Below are positions 1 through 11,500 of a stretch of DNA of 56,333 nt, piece by piece. The position numbers and the translations under genes are program-made. Below the pieces are notes generated by a model. It did no database searches. It saw nothing but the letters and a program-made list of their open reading frames with translations, and was not told the origin of the DNA. Position 1 is the first letter of the stretch, and each line of letters begins with the position of its first letter. The stretch comes from an uncultured Muribaculaceae bacterium (GTDB lineage: Bacteria; Bacteroidota; Bacteroidia; Bacteroidales; Muribaculaceae), in the NCBI GenBank assembly GCA_947632485.1, contig CANRPJ010000018.1, forward strand, positions 1 to 56,333. Reading direction: 5' to 3'.

Positions 1-74
1 GGAAGTAGCTCAGTTGATAGAGCATCAGCCTTCCAAGCTGAGGGTCGCGAGTTTGAGCCTCGTCTTCCGCTCCA
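1..74 (+). tRNA. tRNA-Gly(TCC), first two bases cut off
   Basis: Cloverleaf with D-arm, anticodon loop CTTCCAA (anticodon TCC) and a T-arm. The 3' acceptor strand CTTCCGC followed by T and an encoded CCA requires a 5' strand GCGGAAG. The window begins at GGAAG, so two 5' bases lie outside. It is the first visible member of the tRNA-tuf transcription unit, in the same order as E. coli glyT-thrT-tufB. Confidence 0.93.
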
Positions 75-82
75 AGAAACAT

Positions 83-157
<75 letters not shown>

Positions 158-213
158 ATCTCTTTTCCTCGAACCCAAGGAAAGAAAAAAATTAAAATAA
201 CATATAGCAAACT

Positions 214-1401
214 ATGGCTAAAGAAAAATTCGAAAGAACCAAACCGCATGTAAACATCGGTACGATTGGTCACGTCGATCACGGCAAAACGACCCTGACG
301 GCAGCCATCACCAAGGTGCTCGCTGAGAAAGGTCTTTCTGAGGTGCGCTCCTTCGATTCTATCGACAACGCTCCTGAGGAGAAAGAGCGTGGTATTACTA
401 TCAATACCGCTCACGTTGAGTATCAGACGGCTAATCGCCACTATGCACACGTAGACTGCCCGGGACACGCCGACTATGTGAAGAACATGGTAACTGGTGC
501 TGCTCAGATGGACGGCGCTATCATCGTTGTGGCTGCTACTGATGGTCCGATGCCCCAGACCCGTGAGCACATCCTGCTCGCCCGTCAGGTGAACGTGCCG
601 CGTCTTGTTGTCTTCATGAACAAGTGTGACATGGTCGACGACGAGGAGATGCTCGAGCTCGTTGAGATGGATATGCGTGACCTTCTTTCGCAGTACGAAT
701 ATGACGGCGACGCTACTCCCGTGATCCGTGGCTCTGCTCTCGGTGCTCTCAATGGCGAGCCTGAGTGGGTAGAGAAGGTAATGGAGCTTATGGACGCAGT
801 TGATAACTGGATTCCGCTGCCTCCGCGCGACGTTGATAAGCCGTTCCTGATGCCTGTTGAGGATGTGTTCTCGATCACTGGCCGTGGCACTGTAGCTACC
901 GGTCGTATCGAAGCTGGTCGCGTTAAAGTAGGCGATGAGGTTCAGATTCTCGGTCTCGGTGCTGACAAGAAGTCGGTTGTAACCGGTGTTGAGATGTTCC
1001 GTAAGATCCTTGACGAGGGCGAGGCTGGTGATAACGTAGGTCTGCTTCTCCGCGGTATCGATAAGGACGAGATCCGTCGCGGTATGGTAATCTGCCACCC
1101 GGGACAGGTTAAGCCTCACGATCACTTCAAGGCTCAGGTTTATATCCTGAAGAAGGAAGAGGGCGGCCGCCACACTCCGTTCCACAACAAGTATCGTCCT
1201 CAGTTCTATATCCGTACGCTCGACGTAACCGGTGAGATCACTCTTCCGGAGGGTGTAGAGATGGTAATGCCTGGCGATAATGTTGAGATCGACGTTAAGC
1301 TGATCACTCCGGTAGCTTGCGACAAGGGTCTTCGTTTCGCAATCCGCGAAGGTGGCCGTACGGTAGGTTCTGGTCAGATCACTGGCGTAATCGACGACTA
1401 A
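214..1401 (+). CDS. tuf: Elongation factor Tu
   Basis: The 395-aa GTPase delivers aminoacyl-tRNA to the ribosomal A site. The G1 loop GHVDHGKT is at residues 19-26, the G3 motif DCPGH at about 82-86 and the G4 motif NKCD at 137-140. Domain 2 and 3 blocks typical of EF-Tu follow, ending in GQITGVIDD. Length is normal for the family. The start is fixed by the conserved N-terminus [14 protein letters not shown]. The gene sits between tRNA-Thr and tRNA-Trp, so tRNA processing probably shapes its mRNA ends. Confidence 0.99.
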   Translation: MAKEKFERTKPHVNIGTIGHVDHGKTTLTAAITKVLAEKGLSEVRSFDSIDNAPEEKERGITINTAHVEYQTANRHYAHVDCPGHADYVKNMVTGAAQMDGAIIVVAATDGPMPQTREHILLARQVNVPRLVVFMNKCDMVDDEEMLELVEMDMRDLLSQYEYDGDATPVIRGSALGALNGEPEWVEKVMELMDAVDNWIPLPPRDVDKPFLMPVEDVFSITGRGTVATGRIEAGRVKVGDEVQILGLGADKKSVVTGVEMFRKILDEGEAGDNVGLLLRGIDKDEIRRGMVICHPGQVKPHDHFKAQVYILKKEEGGRHTPFHNKYRPQFYIRTLDVTGEITLPEGVEMVMPGDNVEIDVKLITPVACDKGLRFAIREGGRTVGSGQITGVIDD

Positions 1402-1417
1402 TCAGACTCCACTCTTT

Positions 1418-1490
1418 CTTCCGGGCAAAACCGGAAGGATAGATACTAAAAACAACAGGGCTTTCCGCCCGTAACTGACGGAAAGCCCTG
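1418..1490 (+). promoter_or_regulatory. Two hairpins between tuf and tRNA-Trp
   Basis: The first is CTTCCGG (1418-1424) pairing with CCGGAAG (1431-1437) over a 6-nt loop. The second is a perfect 12-bp stem, CAGGGCTTTCCG (1456-1467) with CGGAAAGCCCTG (1479-1490), ending 5 nt before tRNA-Trp. Neither is followed by a U-run, so they look more like mRNA-end protection or tRNA-processing structures than efficient intrinsic terminators. Function is inferred only. Confidence 0.6.
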
Positions 1491-1495
1491 TAACT

Positions 1496-1568
1496 ACGGG
1501 AATAGCTCAGTCGGTAGAGCACTGGTCTCCAAAACCAGGTGTCGGGAGTTCGAGCCTCTCTTCCCGTG
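1496..1568 (+). tRNA. tRNA-Trp(CCA)
   Basis: Acceptor strands ACGGGAA and TTCCCGT pair, with discriminator G. The anticodon stem CTGGT/ACCAG encloses CTCCAAA, anticodon CCA. The 3' CCA is not encoded (GCA follows). The secE start is only 15 nt downstream, so the two are almost certainly on one precursor. A tRNA-Trp gene just ahead of secE is a recurrent arrangement in many bacteria. Confidence 0.95.
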
Positions 1569-1583
1569 CAAAGAAAGAATGCA

Positions 1584-1775
1584 ATGAAGTTATTCAAGGA
1601 TATAAAGGAATCTTACGACGAACTCGTCTATAAGGTTTCTTGGCCAACTCAGAAACAACTTATCAACAGCTCGGTGCTGGTGTTGATAGCTTCCGTCATC
1701 ATCGCAGTGTTGATCTGGGTTATTGATAAGATTTTTGAGCTTCTGATGGAACTCATTTATAGTATCAGCTTCTAA
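1584..1775 (+). CDS. secE: Preprotein translocase subunit SecE
   Basis: The 63-aa single-span SecE clamps SecY in the Sec translocon. It begins MKLFKDIKESYDEL; an amphipathic helix and the hallmark VSWPTQKQL precede one transmembrane segment (about residues 29-50). The ATG at 1584 is chosen because the in-frame extension upstream would run into the tRNA-Trp gene. nusG follows after 13 nt, the standard secE-nusG order. Confidence 0.96.
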   Translation: MKLFKDIKESYDELVYKVSWPTQKQLINSSVLVLIASVIIAVLIWVIDKIFELLMELIYSISF

Positions 1776-1788
1776 TTACTGCGCGACT

Positions 1789-2340
1789 ATGGCTGAAGAA
1801 AAGAAATGTTGGTACGTGTTGCGTGCCATTTCTGGCAAAGAGGCCAAGGTTAAGGAGGTGCTTGATGCTGCTATCAAGAACACTGACTTGGGTCGCTATG
1901 TGTCGCAGGTCGTAATCCCCACGGAGAAGATTTATGCGACCCGTAATGGTAAGAAGGTGGTAAAAGAGCGTACGCTTTACTCGGGCTATGTCTTCATTGA
2001 GGCTGTGCTTACGGGTGAGGTGATTTATGAGCTTCGCAACACGACCAACGTGATCGATTTCCTGCGCGGCCGCTCGAAGAGCGCCGAGCCGGAACCTTTG
2101 CGTGAATCAGAAGTGATGCGTATGCTTGGCGCTGCCGACGAAATGCAGACTCCTGCCGAAAGTGGCTACTCCGATTTCAAGGTCGGAGAGGCTGTGAAGG
2201 TGACCTTCGGTCCCTTCAACGGTTTTGGAGGTGTGATCAAGGAGGTAAATGAGGATAAGAAGAAGCTCAAGGTAGAGGTGAAGATTTTTGGTCGCCCTAC
2301 AAGCCTGGAGTTGGAAAATTCCCAAGTGGACCGGGAATAG
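1789..2340 (+). CDS. nusG: Transcription termination/antitermination factor NusG
   Basis: The 183-aa protein begins with the NGN domain (CWYVLRAISGKE) and ends with a KOW domain (FGPFNGFGGVIKEV, about residues 140-155). NusG binds the RNA polymerase clamp and links it to Rho or the ribosome; rho itself lies at 46.6-48.6 kb of this window. Length is normal. The gene is between secE and rplK as in most bacteria. Confidence 0.97.
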   Translation: MAEEKKCWYVLRAISGKEAKVKEVLDAAIKNTDLGRYVSQVVIPTEKIYATRNGKKVVKERTLYSGYVFIEAVLTGEVIYELRNTTNVIDFLRGRSKSAEPEPLRESEVMRMLGAADEMQTPAESGYSDFKVGEAVKVTFGPFNGFGGVIKEVNEDKKKLKVEVKIFGRPTSLELENSQVDRE

Positions 2341-2407
2341 TCGGCTGATGCGATGTTACGCGCAATGCGGATCAATGCCCGGAAAGATTAATTAAACAGA
2401 TACGATC

Positions 2408-2851
2408 ATGGCTAAAGAAATTGCTGGACAGATCAAATTGCAGATTAAAGGCGGAGCGGCCAACCCTTCGCCCCCGGTAGGACCGGCTCTCGGTTCGAAG
2501 GGAATCAACATCATGGAGTTTTGCAAGCAATTCAATGCCCGCACTCAGGACAAGGCCGGTAAGGTACTTCCTGTAGTGATTACCTACTATACGGACAAGT
2601 CGTTCGACTTCATCGTAAAGACTCCCCCTGTGGCAGTCCAGCTGAAGGAGACGGCGAAGCTGAAGAGCGGTTCGGCTCAGCCTAACCGTACGAAGGTAGC
2701 GGAAATCACATGGGAGCAGGTAAAGGCTATTGCAGAAGACAAGATGCCGGATTTGAACTGTTTCACTCTGGACTCAGCGATGAGCATTGTTGCCGGAACG
2801 GCGAGAAGCATGGGTATCACCGTAAAAGGCGAAAAGCCCCAACTCAATTAA
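2408..2851 (+). CDS. rplK: 50S ribosomal protein L11
   Basis: The 147-aa protein contains the L11 core [20 protein letters not shown] near the N-terminus and ends in the rRNA-binding domain. L11 builds the GTPase-associated centre with 23S rRNA and the L10-L12 stalk. A 67-nt gap separates it from nusG, and rplA follows after 15 nt. An L1 autoregulatory site could lie in the 67-nt gap, but I could not confirm one by eye. Confidence 0.98.
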   Translation: MAKEIAGQIKLQIKGGAANPSPPVGPALGSKGINIMEFCKQFNARTQDKAGKVLPVVITYYTDKSFDFIVKTPPVAVQLKETAKLKSGSAQPNRTKVAEITWEQVKAIAEDKMPDLNCFTLDSAMSIVAGTARSMGITVKGEKPQLN

Positions 2852-2866
2852 TTCACTTCAATCGCA

Positions 2867-3562
2867 ATGGCTAAACTGACAAAGAATCAGAAGTTGGCTC
2901 TCTCGAAGATTGAAGCCGGCAAAGCTTACACTCTCGCAGAGGCAGCCCAGAAGGTGAAGGAGATTACCTTCACGAAGTTTGATGCATCGCTGGATATCGA
3001 CGTGCGCCTCGGTGTTGATCCCCGTAAGGCAAACCAGATGGTGCGCGGCGTGGTTTCACTGCCCAACGGCACCGGTAAAGAGGTGCGCGTACTGGTGCTT
3101 TGCAACCCGGATGCAGAGGCTGCCGCCAAGGAGGCGGGAGCTGACTATGTAGGTCTCGACGAATATATCGAGAAGATAAAGGGCGGTTGGACTGATGTCG
3201 ATGTAATCATCACTCAGCCGGCTATCATGGGTAAGATCGGTGCGCTTGGCCGTATCCTCGGTCCCCGTGGCCTGATGCCTAACCCGAAGAGCGGCACGGT
3301 GACGCCCGACGTTGCCAAAGCTGTGAAAGAGGTTAAGCAGGGTAAGATTGACTTCAAGGTTGATAAGACCGGTATCGTTCACGCCTCGATCGGTAAGGTA
3401 AGCTTTACCCCCGAGCAGATGCGCGAAAATGCCAAGGAGTTCATCAATACTCTGGTGAAACTCAAACCTGCAACCGCCAAGGGTACCTACATCAAGAGCA
3501 TTTATCTTTCAAGCACGATGAGCCCGGGCGTGAAGGTCGACACGAAATCCGTATCCGAGTAA
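2867..3562 (+). CDS. rplA: 50S ribosomal protein L1
   Basis: The 231-aa protein has the L1 signature around [21 protein letters not shown]. It forms the mobile L1 stalk at the ribosomal E site. In many bacteria L1 also represses its own operon. The start MAKLTKNQ is 15 nt after rplK, consistent with translational coupling. Confidence 0.98.
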   Translation: MAKLTKNQKLALSKIEAGKAYTLAEAAQKVKEITFTKFDASLDIDVRLGVDPRKANQMVRGVVSLPNGTGKEVRVLVLCNPDAEAAAKEAGADYVGLDEYIEKIKGGWTDVDVIITQPAIMGKIGALGRILGPRGLMPNPKSGTVTPDVAKAVKEVKQGKIDFKVDKTGIVHASIGKVSFTPEQMRENAKEFINTLVKLKPATAKGTYIKSIYLSSTMSPGVKVDTKSVSE

Positions 3563-3584
3563 CCCCCGCTAAAACGTCACGACA

Positions 3585-4103
3585 ATGAAAAAGGAAGATA
3601 AAGCTATAGTAATTTCGATGATCGGCGATACGCTGAGCCAGTACAGCTGCGTATATCTGACGCAGACTGCCGGCCTCAACGCCGAGAAGACAAGCGCCCT
3701 GCGCCGCGCCTGCTTCAAAGAAGATGTGAAGATGCTTTGCGTGAAGAACACTCTTCTTAAGAAAGCACTCGAGGCAAGCGATGTCGACTATTCGGAGCTC
3801 TATGACCTGCTGCATGGCGAAACTACGCTGATGCTCAGCAATACGGGCAACGCTCCGGCTAAGCTGATCAAGAAATTCCGCCAGAAAGATGAGACTCTGC
3901 CTATGCTGAAAGGCGCTTATGTAGAGGAAACCGTCTATGTAGGTGAAGAGAGCCTCGAGACTCTGGCCAACATCAAGAGCAAGAACGAACTTATCGCCGA
4001 TATCGTGGCCCTTCTGCAGAGCCCTGCAAAGAATGTGGTGTCGGCCCTTCAGTCGGGTGGCAACAAGCTGCACGGCATCCTGGAGACGCTCTCCAACAAG
4101 TAA
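3585..4103 (+). CDS. rplJ: 50S ribosomal protein L10
   Basis: The 172-aa protein begins MKKEDKAIVISMIGDTLSQ and has a C-terminal helix for L12 dimers. It anchors the L7/L12 stalk. Only 22 nt separate it from rplA, too little for the large L10 leader known upstream of rplJ in E. coli, so any L10 autoregulation must use a different site. Confidence 0.97.
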   Translation: MKKEDKAIVISMIGDTLSQYSCVYLTQTAGLNAEKTSALRRACFKEDVKMLCVKNTLLKKALEASDVDYSELYDLLHGETTLMLSNTGNAPAKLIKKFRQKDETLPMLKGAYVEETVYVGEESLETLANIKSKNELIADIVALLQSPAKNVVSALQSGGNKLHGILETLSNK

Positions 4104-4142
4104 TTTATCATCAATCAGAAAATCAAAACAAAGAATACGACA

Positions 4143-4517
4143 ATGGCAGATTTGAAAGCATTTGCAGAGCAATTAGTGAACCTCACCGTAAAGGAAGTCA
4201 ACGAACTGGCTCAGATCCTGAAGGAGGAGTATGGCATCGAGCCCGCAGCCGCAGCAGTAGCTGTAGCAGCTGGTCCTGCTGCTGGCGCTCCCGCCGCCGA
4301 GGAGAAGACCAACTTCGACGTAGTGCTTAAGGCCGCTGGCGCAAGCAAGCTCGCAGTAGTTAAGCTGGTGAAGGAACTGACGGGTCTCGGTCTGAAAGAG
4401 GCTAAGGAGCTCGTAGACGGTGCCCCCAATGTTGTGAAGGAAGGCCTTCCGAAAGCAGAGGCAGAGGGTCTGAAGAAGCAGCTTGAGGAGGCAGGTGCTG
4501 AAGTTGAACTTAAGTAA
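4143..4517 (+). CDS. rplL: 50S ribosomal protein L7/L12
   Basis: The 124-aa acidic protein has an N-terminal dimerisation helix, an Ala/Pro-rich hinge (about residues 36-55) and the C-terminal factor-binding domain ([24 protein letters not shown]). It is the multi-copy stalk protein that recruits EF-Tu and EF-G. The gene ends 24 nt before a strong hairpin terminator that separates it from rpoB. Confidence 0.98.
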   Translation: MADLKAFAEQLVNLTVKEVNELAQILKEEYGIEPAAAAVAVAAGPAAGAPAAEEKTNFDVVLKAAGASKLAVVKLVKELTGLGLKEAKELVDGAPNVVKEGLPKAEAEGLKKQLEEAGAEVELK

Positions 4518-4540
4518 GCTCCTCCCCTGATTCACAAACG

Positions 4541-4579
4541 GGTTAAGAACAGCGCCGCGGGCGCGTTCTTAACCTTTTT
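4541..4579 (+). terminator. Intrinsic terminator/attenuator between rplL and rpoB
   Basis: GGTTAAGAAC (4541-4550) pairs perfectly with GTTCTTAACC (4565-4574) around a GC-rich loop, followed by TTTTT. It probably attenuates transcription so that less rpoBC than rplJL mRNA is made, as known for the equivalent position in E. coli. The 115 nt after it hold an AT-rich stretch (about 4600-4650) that could contain an rpoB promoter, but no clean TAnnTTTG box was found. Confidence 0.85.
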
Positions 4580-4694
4580 GTGTTATACTGCCGCGGGTTA
4601 TTGGTTTGTTAGCATTTATTAACTTTTATTAGCTAAACTAAGCCCGCAAATTGCTACTCTCTTCTCGCAACTTCTCAAAACTAATCACATTGCA

Positions 4695-7600
4695 ATGTCA
4701 GCAACATTAAACGAAAAACCGCGCGTAAATTTCGCATCCATCAAGAATCCTCTGCCGTTTCCTGATTTCTTGGATGTGCAGCTAAAGTCGTTCAGGGATT
4801 TTCTCCAGCTCGACACGCCTCCCGAGAGCCGTAAGAACCAAGGCCTCTATAAGGTGTTTGCCGAGAATTTTCCCATTGCCGACACCCGGAACAACTTCGT
4901 GCTCGAGTTTCTCGACTACTATATCGATCCTCCGCGCTACACGATTGAGGAATGCCTGGAGCGCGGGCTCACCTATAGCGTGCCGCTGAAAGCGAAGCTT
5001 AAACTCTATTGCACCGACCCTGACCATGAGGATTTCGATACGGTGATTCAGGACGTTTACCTGGGTCCGATTCCCTATATGACCGAGCAGGGCACATTCG
5101 TGATCAACGGTGCGGAGCGTGTGGTAGTATCTCAGCTTCACCGCTCGCCGGGCGTTTTCTTCGACCAGAACACCCATACCAACGGCACCAAGCTCTATTC
5201 CGCCCGCATCATTCCCTTCCGCGGAAGCTGGATCGAGTTTGCCACCGACATCGACAATGTGATGTATGCTTACATCGACCGAAAGAAGAAGCTCCCCGTT
5301 ACCACTCTGCTTCGTGCTATCGGTCTTGAAAGCGATAAAGATATTATCCAGATCTTCGACCTCGCCGATGAAGTGAAGGTCAATAAGAAGAATCTGAAGG
5401 CTGCCGTAGGCCGTAAGCTCGCAGCGCGCGTGCTTAAGAGCTGGGTAGAGGATTTCGCCGATGAGGACACCGGTGAGGTTGTATCCATCGAGCGTAACGA
5501 CGTGATTGTAGACCGTGGCACGGTGCTCGAGGAAGATCATATCGACGCCATCATCGAGAGCGGAGTGCAGAGCATTCTGCTGGAGAAAGAGGAGGCCAGC
5601 CCGGTCGACTACACTATTATCTTCAATACGCTGCAGAAAGACCCCTCCAACAGCGAGAAGGAGGCCGTGCAGTATATCTACAGGCAGCTGCGCAACGCGG
5701 AGCCACCGGACGATTCGTCGGCTCGCGAGATGATCAACAATCTCTTCTTCTCCGAGAAGCGTTACGATCTCGGCGAGGTGGGCCGTTACCGCATCAATAA
5801 GAAACTCAATCTCGACACGGCTCCCGACGTGAGAGTGCTCACGCGTGAGGATATCGTAGAGATTATCAAATACCTGATCGAGCTGATCAATGCCAAGAGC
5901 GACGTCGATGATATCGACCACCTCAGCAATCGCCGCGTGCGTACGGTAGGCGAGCAGCTCTACAATCAGTTCGGAGTGGGTCTGGCCCGAATGTCGCGCA
6001 CTATCCGCGAGCGCATGAATGTGCGTGATAATGAGGTGTTCACTCCTATCGACCTGATCAATGCCAAGACGCTTTCATCGGTAATTAATACCTTCTTCGG
6101 CACCAATGCGTTGTCGCAGTTCATGGATCAGACCAATCCTTTGGCTGAGATTACCCATAAGCGCCGTATGTCGGCTCTCGGTCCCGGCGGTCTTACCCGT
6201 GAGCGTGCCGGTTTCGAGGTGCGCGACGTTCACTATACCCACTACGGTCGCCTCTGCCCCGTGGAGACTCCTGAAGGTCCTAATATCGGTCTGATTTCTT
6301 CGCTCTGCGTATATGCGAAGATCAACAGCATGGGCTTTATCGAGACTCCCTACCGTAAGGTGGAGAATTCCTGTGTCGACCTCAAGAACGACGAGGTGAT
6401 CTATCTTACGGCTGAAAACGAAGAGAATAAGATCATTGCACAGGGTAATGCTCCGCTCAACGACGACGGCACCTTTATCCGCAACAGGGTTAAGGCTCGT
6501 CAGGATGCCGATTTCCCGATCGTAGCTCCCGACAAGGTAGAGCTCATGGACGTGGCTCCTATCCAGATTGCTTCGATTGCCGCATCGCTCATTCCCTTCC
6601 TGGAGCACGACGATGCAAACCGCGCGCTGATGGGATCGAACATGATGCGTCAGGCAGTGCCCCTGCTTCGCAGTGAGGCTCCTATTGTGGGCACCGGAAT
6701 CGAGGGTCAGCTGATCCGCGACTCGCGCACGCAGATTATGGCCAGCGGCGACGGCACAGTGGAGTATGTCGACGCAAGCCTGATCCGCATCAGATACGAC
6801 CGTACGGAAGATGAAGAGTTCGTATCCTTCGATCCGGCAGTAAAAGAATATCATATCCCGAAGTTCCGCCGCACCAACCAGGGCACGACCATCGACCTGC
6901 GTCCGCTCTGCAGTGTGGGAGACCGCGTAAAAGCCGGCGATATCTTGACCGAGGGCTATTCCACCCAGAGAGGTGAGCTCGCACTCGGACGCAACCTTAA
7001 GGTGGCCTTCATGCCCTGGAAGGGTTACAACTATGAGGACGCAATCGTGCTCAACGAGCGCATGGTTCGCGAAGATATCCTTACTTCGGTTCATGTAGAT
7101 GAATACACTCTCGAGGTGCGCGAAACGAAGCGCGGTATGGAGGAACTTACCTCCGACATTCCTAACGTGAGCGAAGATGCCACCAAGGACCTCGACGAGC
7201 GCGGAATTATCCGCGTTGGAGCCCACGTGGTGCCCGGCGATATAATGATTGGTAAAATCACTCCTAAGGGTGAGAGCGATCCTACTCCTGAGGAGAAGCT
7301 GCTTAGGGCAATCTTCGGCGATAAGGCCGGCGATGTGAAAGACGCTTCGCTCAAGGCCTCTCCTTCGCTGAAGGGAGTTGTGATCGGCACCAATCTGTTC
7401 TCGCGCGCCAACAAAGATAAGAACACCAAGAAGAGCACCAGCGCCATTCTTCCGAAGCTCGATGAAGAGTATGAGGAGAAGCAAGACGATCTGCGCCAGA
7501 AGCTGGTGTCGAAGCTTCAGCATCTCACCAAGGGGCTGAAGAGTCAGGGTGTCAAGGATTTCCTCGGAGTAGAGGTAATTCCCAACGGCGCATCGTTCAG

Positions 7601-8510
7601 CGATGTATCGTTCGGTAGCCTCGACTATGAGACTGTAAACCTCAGCAACTGGACAGGCGATGCCCGCATCGATGCCATGATAGCCGCTTTGGTCACCAAC
7701 TATATGCGCAAATCGAAGGAGATCGATAGCGAGCTGCGCCGCAAGAAGCTTGATATCACTATCGGCGATGAGCTTCCTTCCGGCATCATGCAGATGGCTA
7801 AGGTATATATCGCCAAGAAGCGTAAGATTGGCGTAGGCGACAAGATGGCCGGCCGCCACGGTAACAAGGGTATCGTATCGCGCGTAGTGCGTCAGGAAGA
7901 TATGCCGTTCCTCGAAGACGGCACTCCGGTCGATATCGTGCTTAACCCTCTGGGTGTGCCTTCGCGTATGAACCTCGGTCAGATTTTCGAGACCGTGCTC
8001 GGTTGGGCCGGCCGCGAGCTGGGTGAGAAGTTTGCGACTCCGATTTTCGACGGCGCATCGCTCGATGACCTTAACGAATGGACCGACAAGGCAGGTCTTC
8101 CCCGCTATGGCAAGACTTATCTCTACGACGGCGGCACGGGCGACCGTTTCGACCAGCCTGCTACCGTGGGAGTGATCTACATGCTGAAGCTCGGCCACAT
8201 GGTAGAAGATAAGATGCATGCCCGCTCCATCGGTCCTTACTCGCTCATCACGCAGCAGCCTCTCGGCGGTAAAGCGCAGTTCGGCGGCCAGCGTTTCGGT
8301 GAGATGGAGGTGTGGGCGCTCGAGGCCTTCGGCGCTGCCCATATCCTGCAGGAGATTCTTACCATTAAGTCGGACGATGTAGTAGGCCGCAGCAAGGCTT
8401 ACGAGGCTATCGTGAAAGGCGACCCGATGCCGACTCCCGGCATTCCTGAATCGCTCAACGTGCTGCTCCATGAGCTGCGCGGTCTGGGCCTGAGCATTTC
8501 GCTCGACTAA
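4695..8510 (+). CDS. rpoB: DNA-directed RNA polymerase beta subunit
   Basis: The 1271-aa subunit forms half of the polymerase active-site cleft. The rifampicin region reads [19 protein letters not shown] followed by MSALGPGG, with wild-type residues at the usual resistance positions. Downstream blocks include [28 protein letters not shown] and [20 protein letters not shown]. It starts [17 protein letters not shown] and ends GLSISLD. rpoC follows after 32 nt. Confidence 0.99.
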   Translation: MSATLNEKPRVNFASIKNPLPFPDFLDVQLKSFRDFLQLDTPPESRKNQGLYKVFAENFPIADTRNNFVLEFLDYYIDPPRYTIEECLERGLTYSVPLKAKLKLYCTDPDHEDFDTVIQDVYLGPIPYMTEQGTFVINGAERVVVSQLHRSPGVFFDQNTHTNGTKLYSARIIPFRGSWIEFATDIDNVMYAYIDRKKKLPVTTLLRAIGLESDKDIIQIFDLADEVKVNKKNLKAAVGRKLAARVLKSWVEDFADEDTGEVVSIERNDVIVDRGTVLEEDHIDAIIESGVQSILLEKEEASPVDYTIIFNTLQKDPSNSEKEAVQYIYRQLRNAEPPDDSSAREMINNLFFSEKRYDLGEVGRYRINKKLNLDTAPDVRVLTREDIVEIIKYLIELINAKSDVDDIDHLSNRRVRTVGEQLYNQFGVGLARMSRTIRERMNVRDNEVFTPIDLINAKTLSSVINTFFGTNALSQFMDQTNPLAEITHKRRMSALGPGGLTRERAGFEVRDVHYTHYGRLCPVETPEGPNIGLISSLCVYAKINSMGFIETPYRKVENSCVDLKNDEVIYLTAENEENKIIAQGNAPLNDDGTFIRNRVKARQDADFPIVAPDKVELMDVAPIQIASIAASLIPFLEHDDANRALMGSNMMRQAVPLLRSEAPIVGTGIEGQLIRDSRTQIMASGDGTVEYVDASLIRIRYDRTEDEEFVSFDPAVKEYHIPKFRRTNQGTTIDLRPLCSVGDRVKAGDILTEGYSTQRGELALGRNLKVAFMPWKGYNYEDAIVLNERMVREDILTSVHVDEYTLEVRETKRGMEELTSDIPNVSEDATKDLDERGIIRVGAHVVPGDIMIGKITPKGESDPTPEEKLLRAIFGDKAGDVKDASLKASPSLKGVVIGTNLFSRANKDKNTKKSTSAILPKLDEEYEEKQDDLRQKLVSKLQHLTKGLKSQGVKDFLGVEVIPNGASFSDVSFGSLDYETVNLSNWTGDARIDAMIAALVTNYMRKSKEIDSELRRKKLDITIGDELPSGIMQMAKVYIAKKRKIGVGDKMAGRHGNKGIVSRVVRQEDMPFLEDGTPVDIVLNPLGVPSRMNLGQIFETVLGWAGRELGEKFATPIFDGASLDDLNEWTDKAGLPRYGKTYLYDGGTGDRFDQPATVGVIYMLKLGHMVEDKMHARSIGPYSLITQQPLGGKAQFGGQRFGEMEVWALEAFGAAHILQEILTIKSDDVVGRSKAYEAIVKGDPMPTPGIPESLNVLLHELRGLGLSISLD

Positions 8511-8542
8511 ACATACAAACCGAAAAAGAGAGAACCAATTAT

Positions 8543-11500
8543 ATGGCTTTTAGAAGAGACAACAAAATAAAGAGCAACTTCTCGAAAATCACCATCGGCC
8601 TTGCTTCGCCGGAGGAGATCAAAGAGAAGTCGAGCGGCGAGGTGCTCAAGCCGGAGACGATCAACTACCGCACTTACAAGCCTGAACGCGACGGTCTTTT
8701 CTGTGAGAAGATTTTCGGTCCGGTGAAGGATTATGAGTGCCACTGCGGAAAGTATAAGCGTATCCGCTACAAGGGTATCGTCTGCGACCGCTGCGGTGTT
8801 GAGGTGACCGAGAAGAAGGTGCGCCGCGAGCGCATGGGTCACATCGAGCTGGTGGTGCCCGTAGCCCATATCTGGTATTTCCGCAGCCTGCCCAACAAGA
8901 TAGGCTATCTGCTCGGTCTTCCCTCGAAGAAGCTCGATGCCGTGATCTACTATGAGCGCTATGTCGTGATCAATCCGGGCAATGTGGAGGGTGTGCAGAA
9001 GCTTGACCTTCTCAGCGAGGACGAATACCTCGAGATCATGGAGAAGCTTCCTGAAAACAACCATCTGCTTGACGATTCCGACCCGAATAAATTTGTGGCC
9101 AAAATGGGCGCAGAGGCTCTCTATGACCTTCTGAAGGAGATAGATCTGCCGCGTCTGGCCGCTGAGCTCCGCAACCGCGCGAATACCGACGGTTCGCAGC
9201 AGCGCAAGACCGAGGCCCTGAAGCGCCTTCAGGTCGTAAACAGCTTCCTGGCTTCAGCCGACCGCAATCGTCCCGAGTGGATGATTCTCAAGGCTGTGCC
9301 GGTGATTCCGCCCGAGTTGCGTCCGCTCGTGCCGCTTGATGGCGGCCGCTTCGCAACCTCAGACCTCAATGACCTTTATCGCCGCGTTATAATCCGCAAC
9401 AACCGTCTGAAGCGTCTTATCGAGATTCAGGCTCCCGAGGTGATTCTTCGCAATGAGAAGCGCCTGCTGCAGGAGGCTGTCGACTCCCTGCTCGACAACT
9501 CGCGCAAGGCTTCGGCAGTTAAGTCAGACGTAAACCGTCCTCTGAAGTCGCTCTCCGACAGCCTTAAGGGCAAGCAGGGCCGCTTCCGTCAGAATCTTCT
9601 CGGTAAGCGTGTTGACTACTCGGCGCGTAGTGTGATCGTGGTAGGTCCGGAGCTTAAGATGCATGAGTGCGGTCTGCCGAAGCTGATGGCAGCCGAGCTC
9701 TACAAGCCGTTCGTGATCCGCAAGCTGCTCGAGCGCGGAATCGTGAAGACGGTGAAGAGCGCGAAGAAGATCGTAGACCGCAAGGAGCCCGTAGTGTGGG
9801 ATATTCTGGAATATGTGATGAAGGGTCACCCGGTGCTTCTTAACCGTGCCCCGACGCTTCACCGTCTCGGTATCCAGGCCTTCCAGCCGAAGATGATCGA
9901 GGGTAAGGCTATTCAGCTCCACCCGCTGGCATGTACGGCCTTCAATGCTGACTTCGACGGCGACCAGATGGCAGTGCATCTACCTCTCGGCAACGAGGCT
10001 ATCCTCGAGGCTCAGATGCTGATGCTCGGTGCCCACAACATTCTGAACCCTGCCAACGGAGCCCCGATCACCGTGCCCTCGCAGGATATGGTGCTTGGCC
10101 TCTACTATATCACCAAGCTCCGCAAGGGTGACCAGGGCGAAGGCTCGAAGTTCTATGGCCCTGAGGAGGCTGAGATTGCCTATAATGAAGGCAAGGTAAC
10201 CCTCCACGCTCCTGTCACCATCATGGTCGACGATATCGACGAAGAGGGCAAGCCTATCCGTCATCTCGTGGAGAATACCTCCGTGGGCCGCGTGCTCTTC
10301 AACCAGTACGTGCCTAAGGAGATTGGCTATGTCAATGAGATCATATCCAAGAAATCACTGCGCACGATTATCGGTAAGGTAATCAAGGCTTGCGGTGTGA
10401 CCCGTTCGGCACAGTTCCTCGACGATATCAAGAACCTTGGCTACAAGATGGCCTTCAAGGGCGGTCTGAGCTTCAACCTCGGCGATGTGATTATCCCGAA
10501 GGAGAAAGAGGAATATGTGGCTGAAGGATACCAGCAGGTAGAAGAGGTGCTCGGCAACTTCCAGATGGGTCTTATCACGGCCAACGACCGCTACAATCAG
10601 GTGATCGATATCTGGACGCATGTAAACTCGCGTCTTGCCGACACCCTGATGAAGCAGATGGCTGCCGACCAGCAGGGATTCAACTCCGTCTACATGATGC
10701 TTGATTCCGGTGCCCGTGGTTCTAAAGACCAGATCCGTCAGCTCTCCGGTATGCGTGGCCTTATGGCTAAGCCTCAGAAGAGCGGCGCTGAAGGCGGCCA
10801 GATCATCGAGAACCCGATTCTTGCCAACTTCAAGGAGGGTCTTTCGGTGCTGGAGTATTTCATCTCTACCCACGGTGCCCGTAAGGGTCTTGCCGATACC
10901 GCCCTTAAGACGGCCGACGCCGGTTATCTCACGCGTCGTCTCGTCGATGTGGCTCATGATGTGATTATCACCGAGGAAGACTGCGGCACCCTGCGTGGCC
11001 TTGTCTGCACCGAGGTTAAGAATAATGAGGAAGTAGTAGCTTCGCTCAGCGAGCGCATTCTTGGTCGCGTTTCGGTTCACGATATTGTAGATCCTTATAC
11101 CGGTGAGCTCATCGTGGCTGCCGGCGAGGAGATCAATGATGCCGCAGCCGAGCGAATTGAGAAATCGCCGATCGAGCAGGTTGAAATCCGCTCGGTGCTC
11201 ACCTGCGAGGCTAAGAAGGGCGTATGCGCCAAGTGCTATGGCCGCAACCTCTCGAACCACCGCATGGTGCAGAAGGGCGAGGCTGTAGGTGTGATCGCTG
11301 CTCAGAGTATCGGTGAGCCGGGTACGCAGCTTACGCTCCGTACGTTCCACGTCGGTGGTGTGGCCGGTAATACGGCGGCTGTGAAAGATGTTACTGCCCG
11401 CCATGAAGGTGTGCTGGAAATCGATGAGCTCCGCACGGTTAAGAATGTTGAAGGCGTAGATATCGTAGTAGGCCGTATGGCTGAGATGCGAATCGTAGAG

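Noticed and set aside
6075..8471. Very long open frame antisense to rpoB, with similar ones opposite tuf and rpoC
   Set aside because: They mirror highly expressed genes with strong codon bias, show low-complexity His/Arg/Leu-rich sequence with no known domain, and have no promoter or spacing signals.
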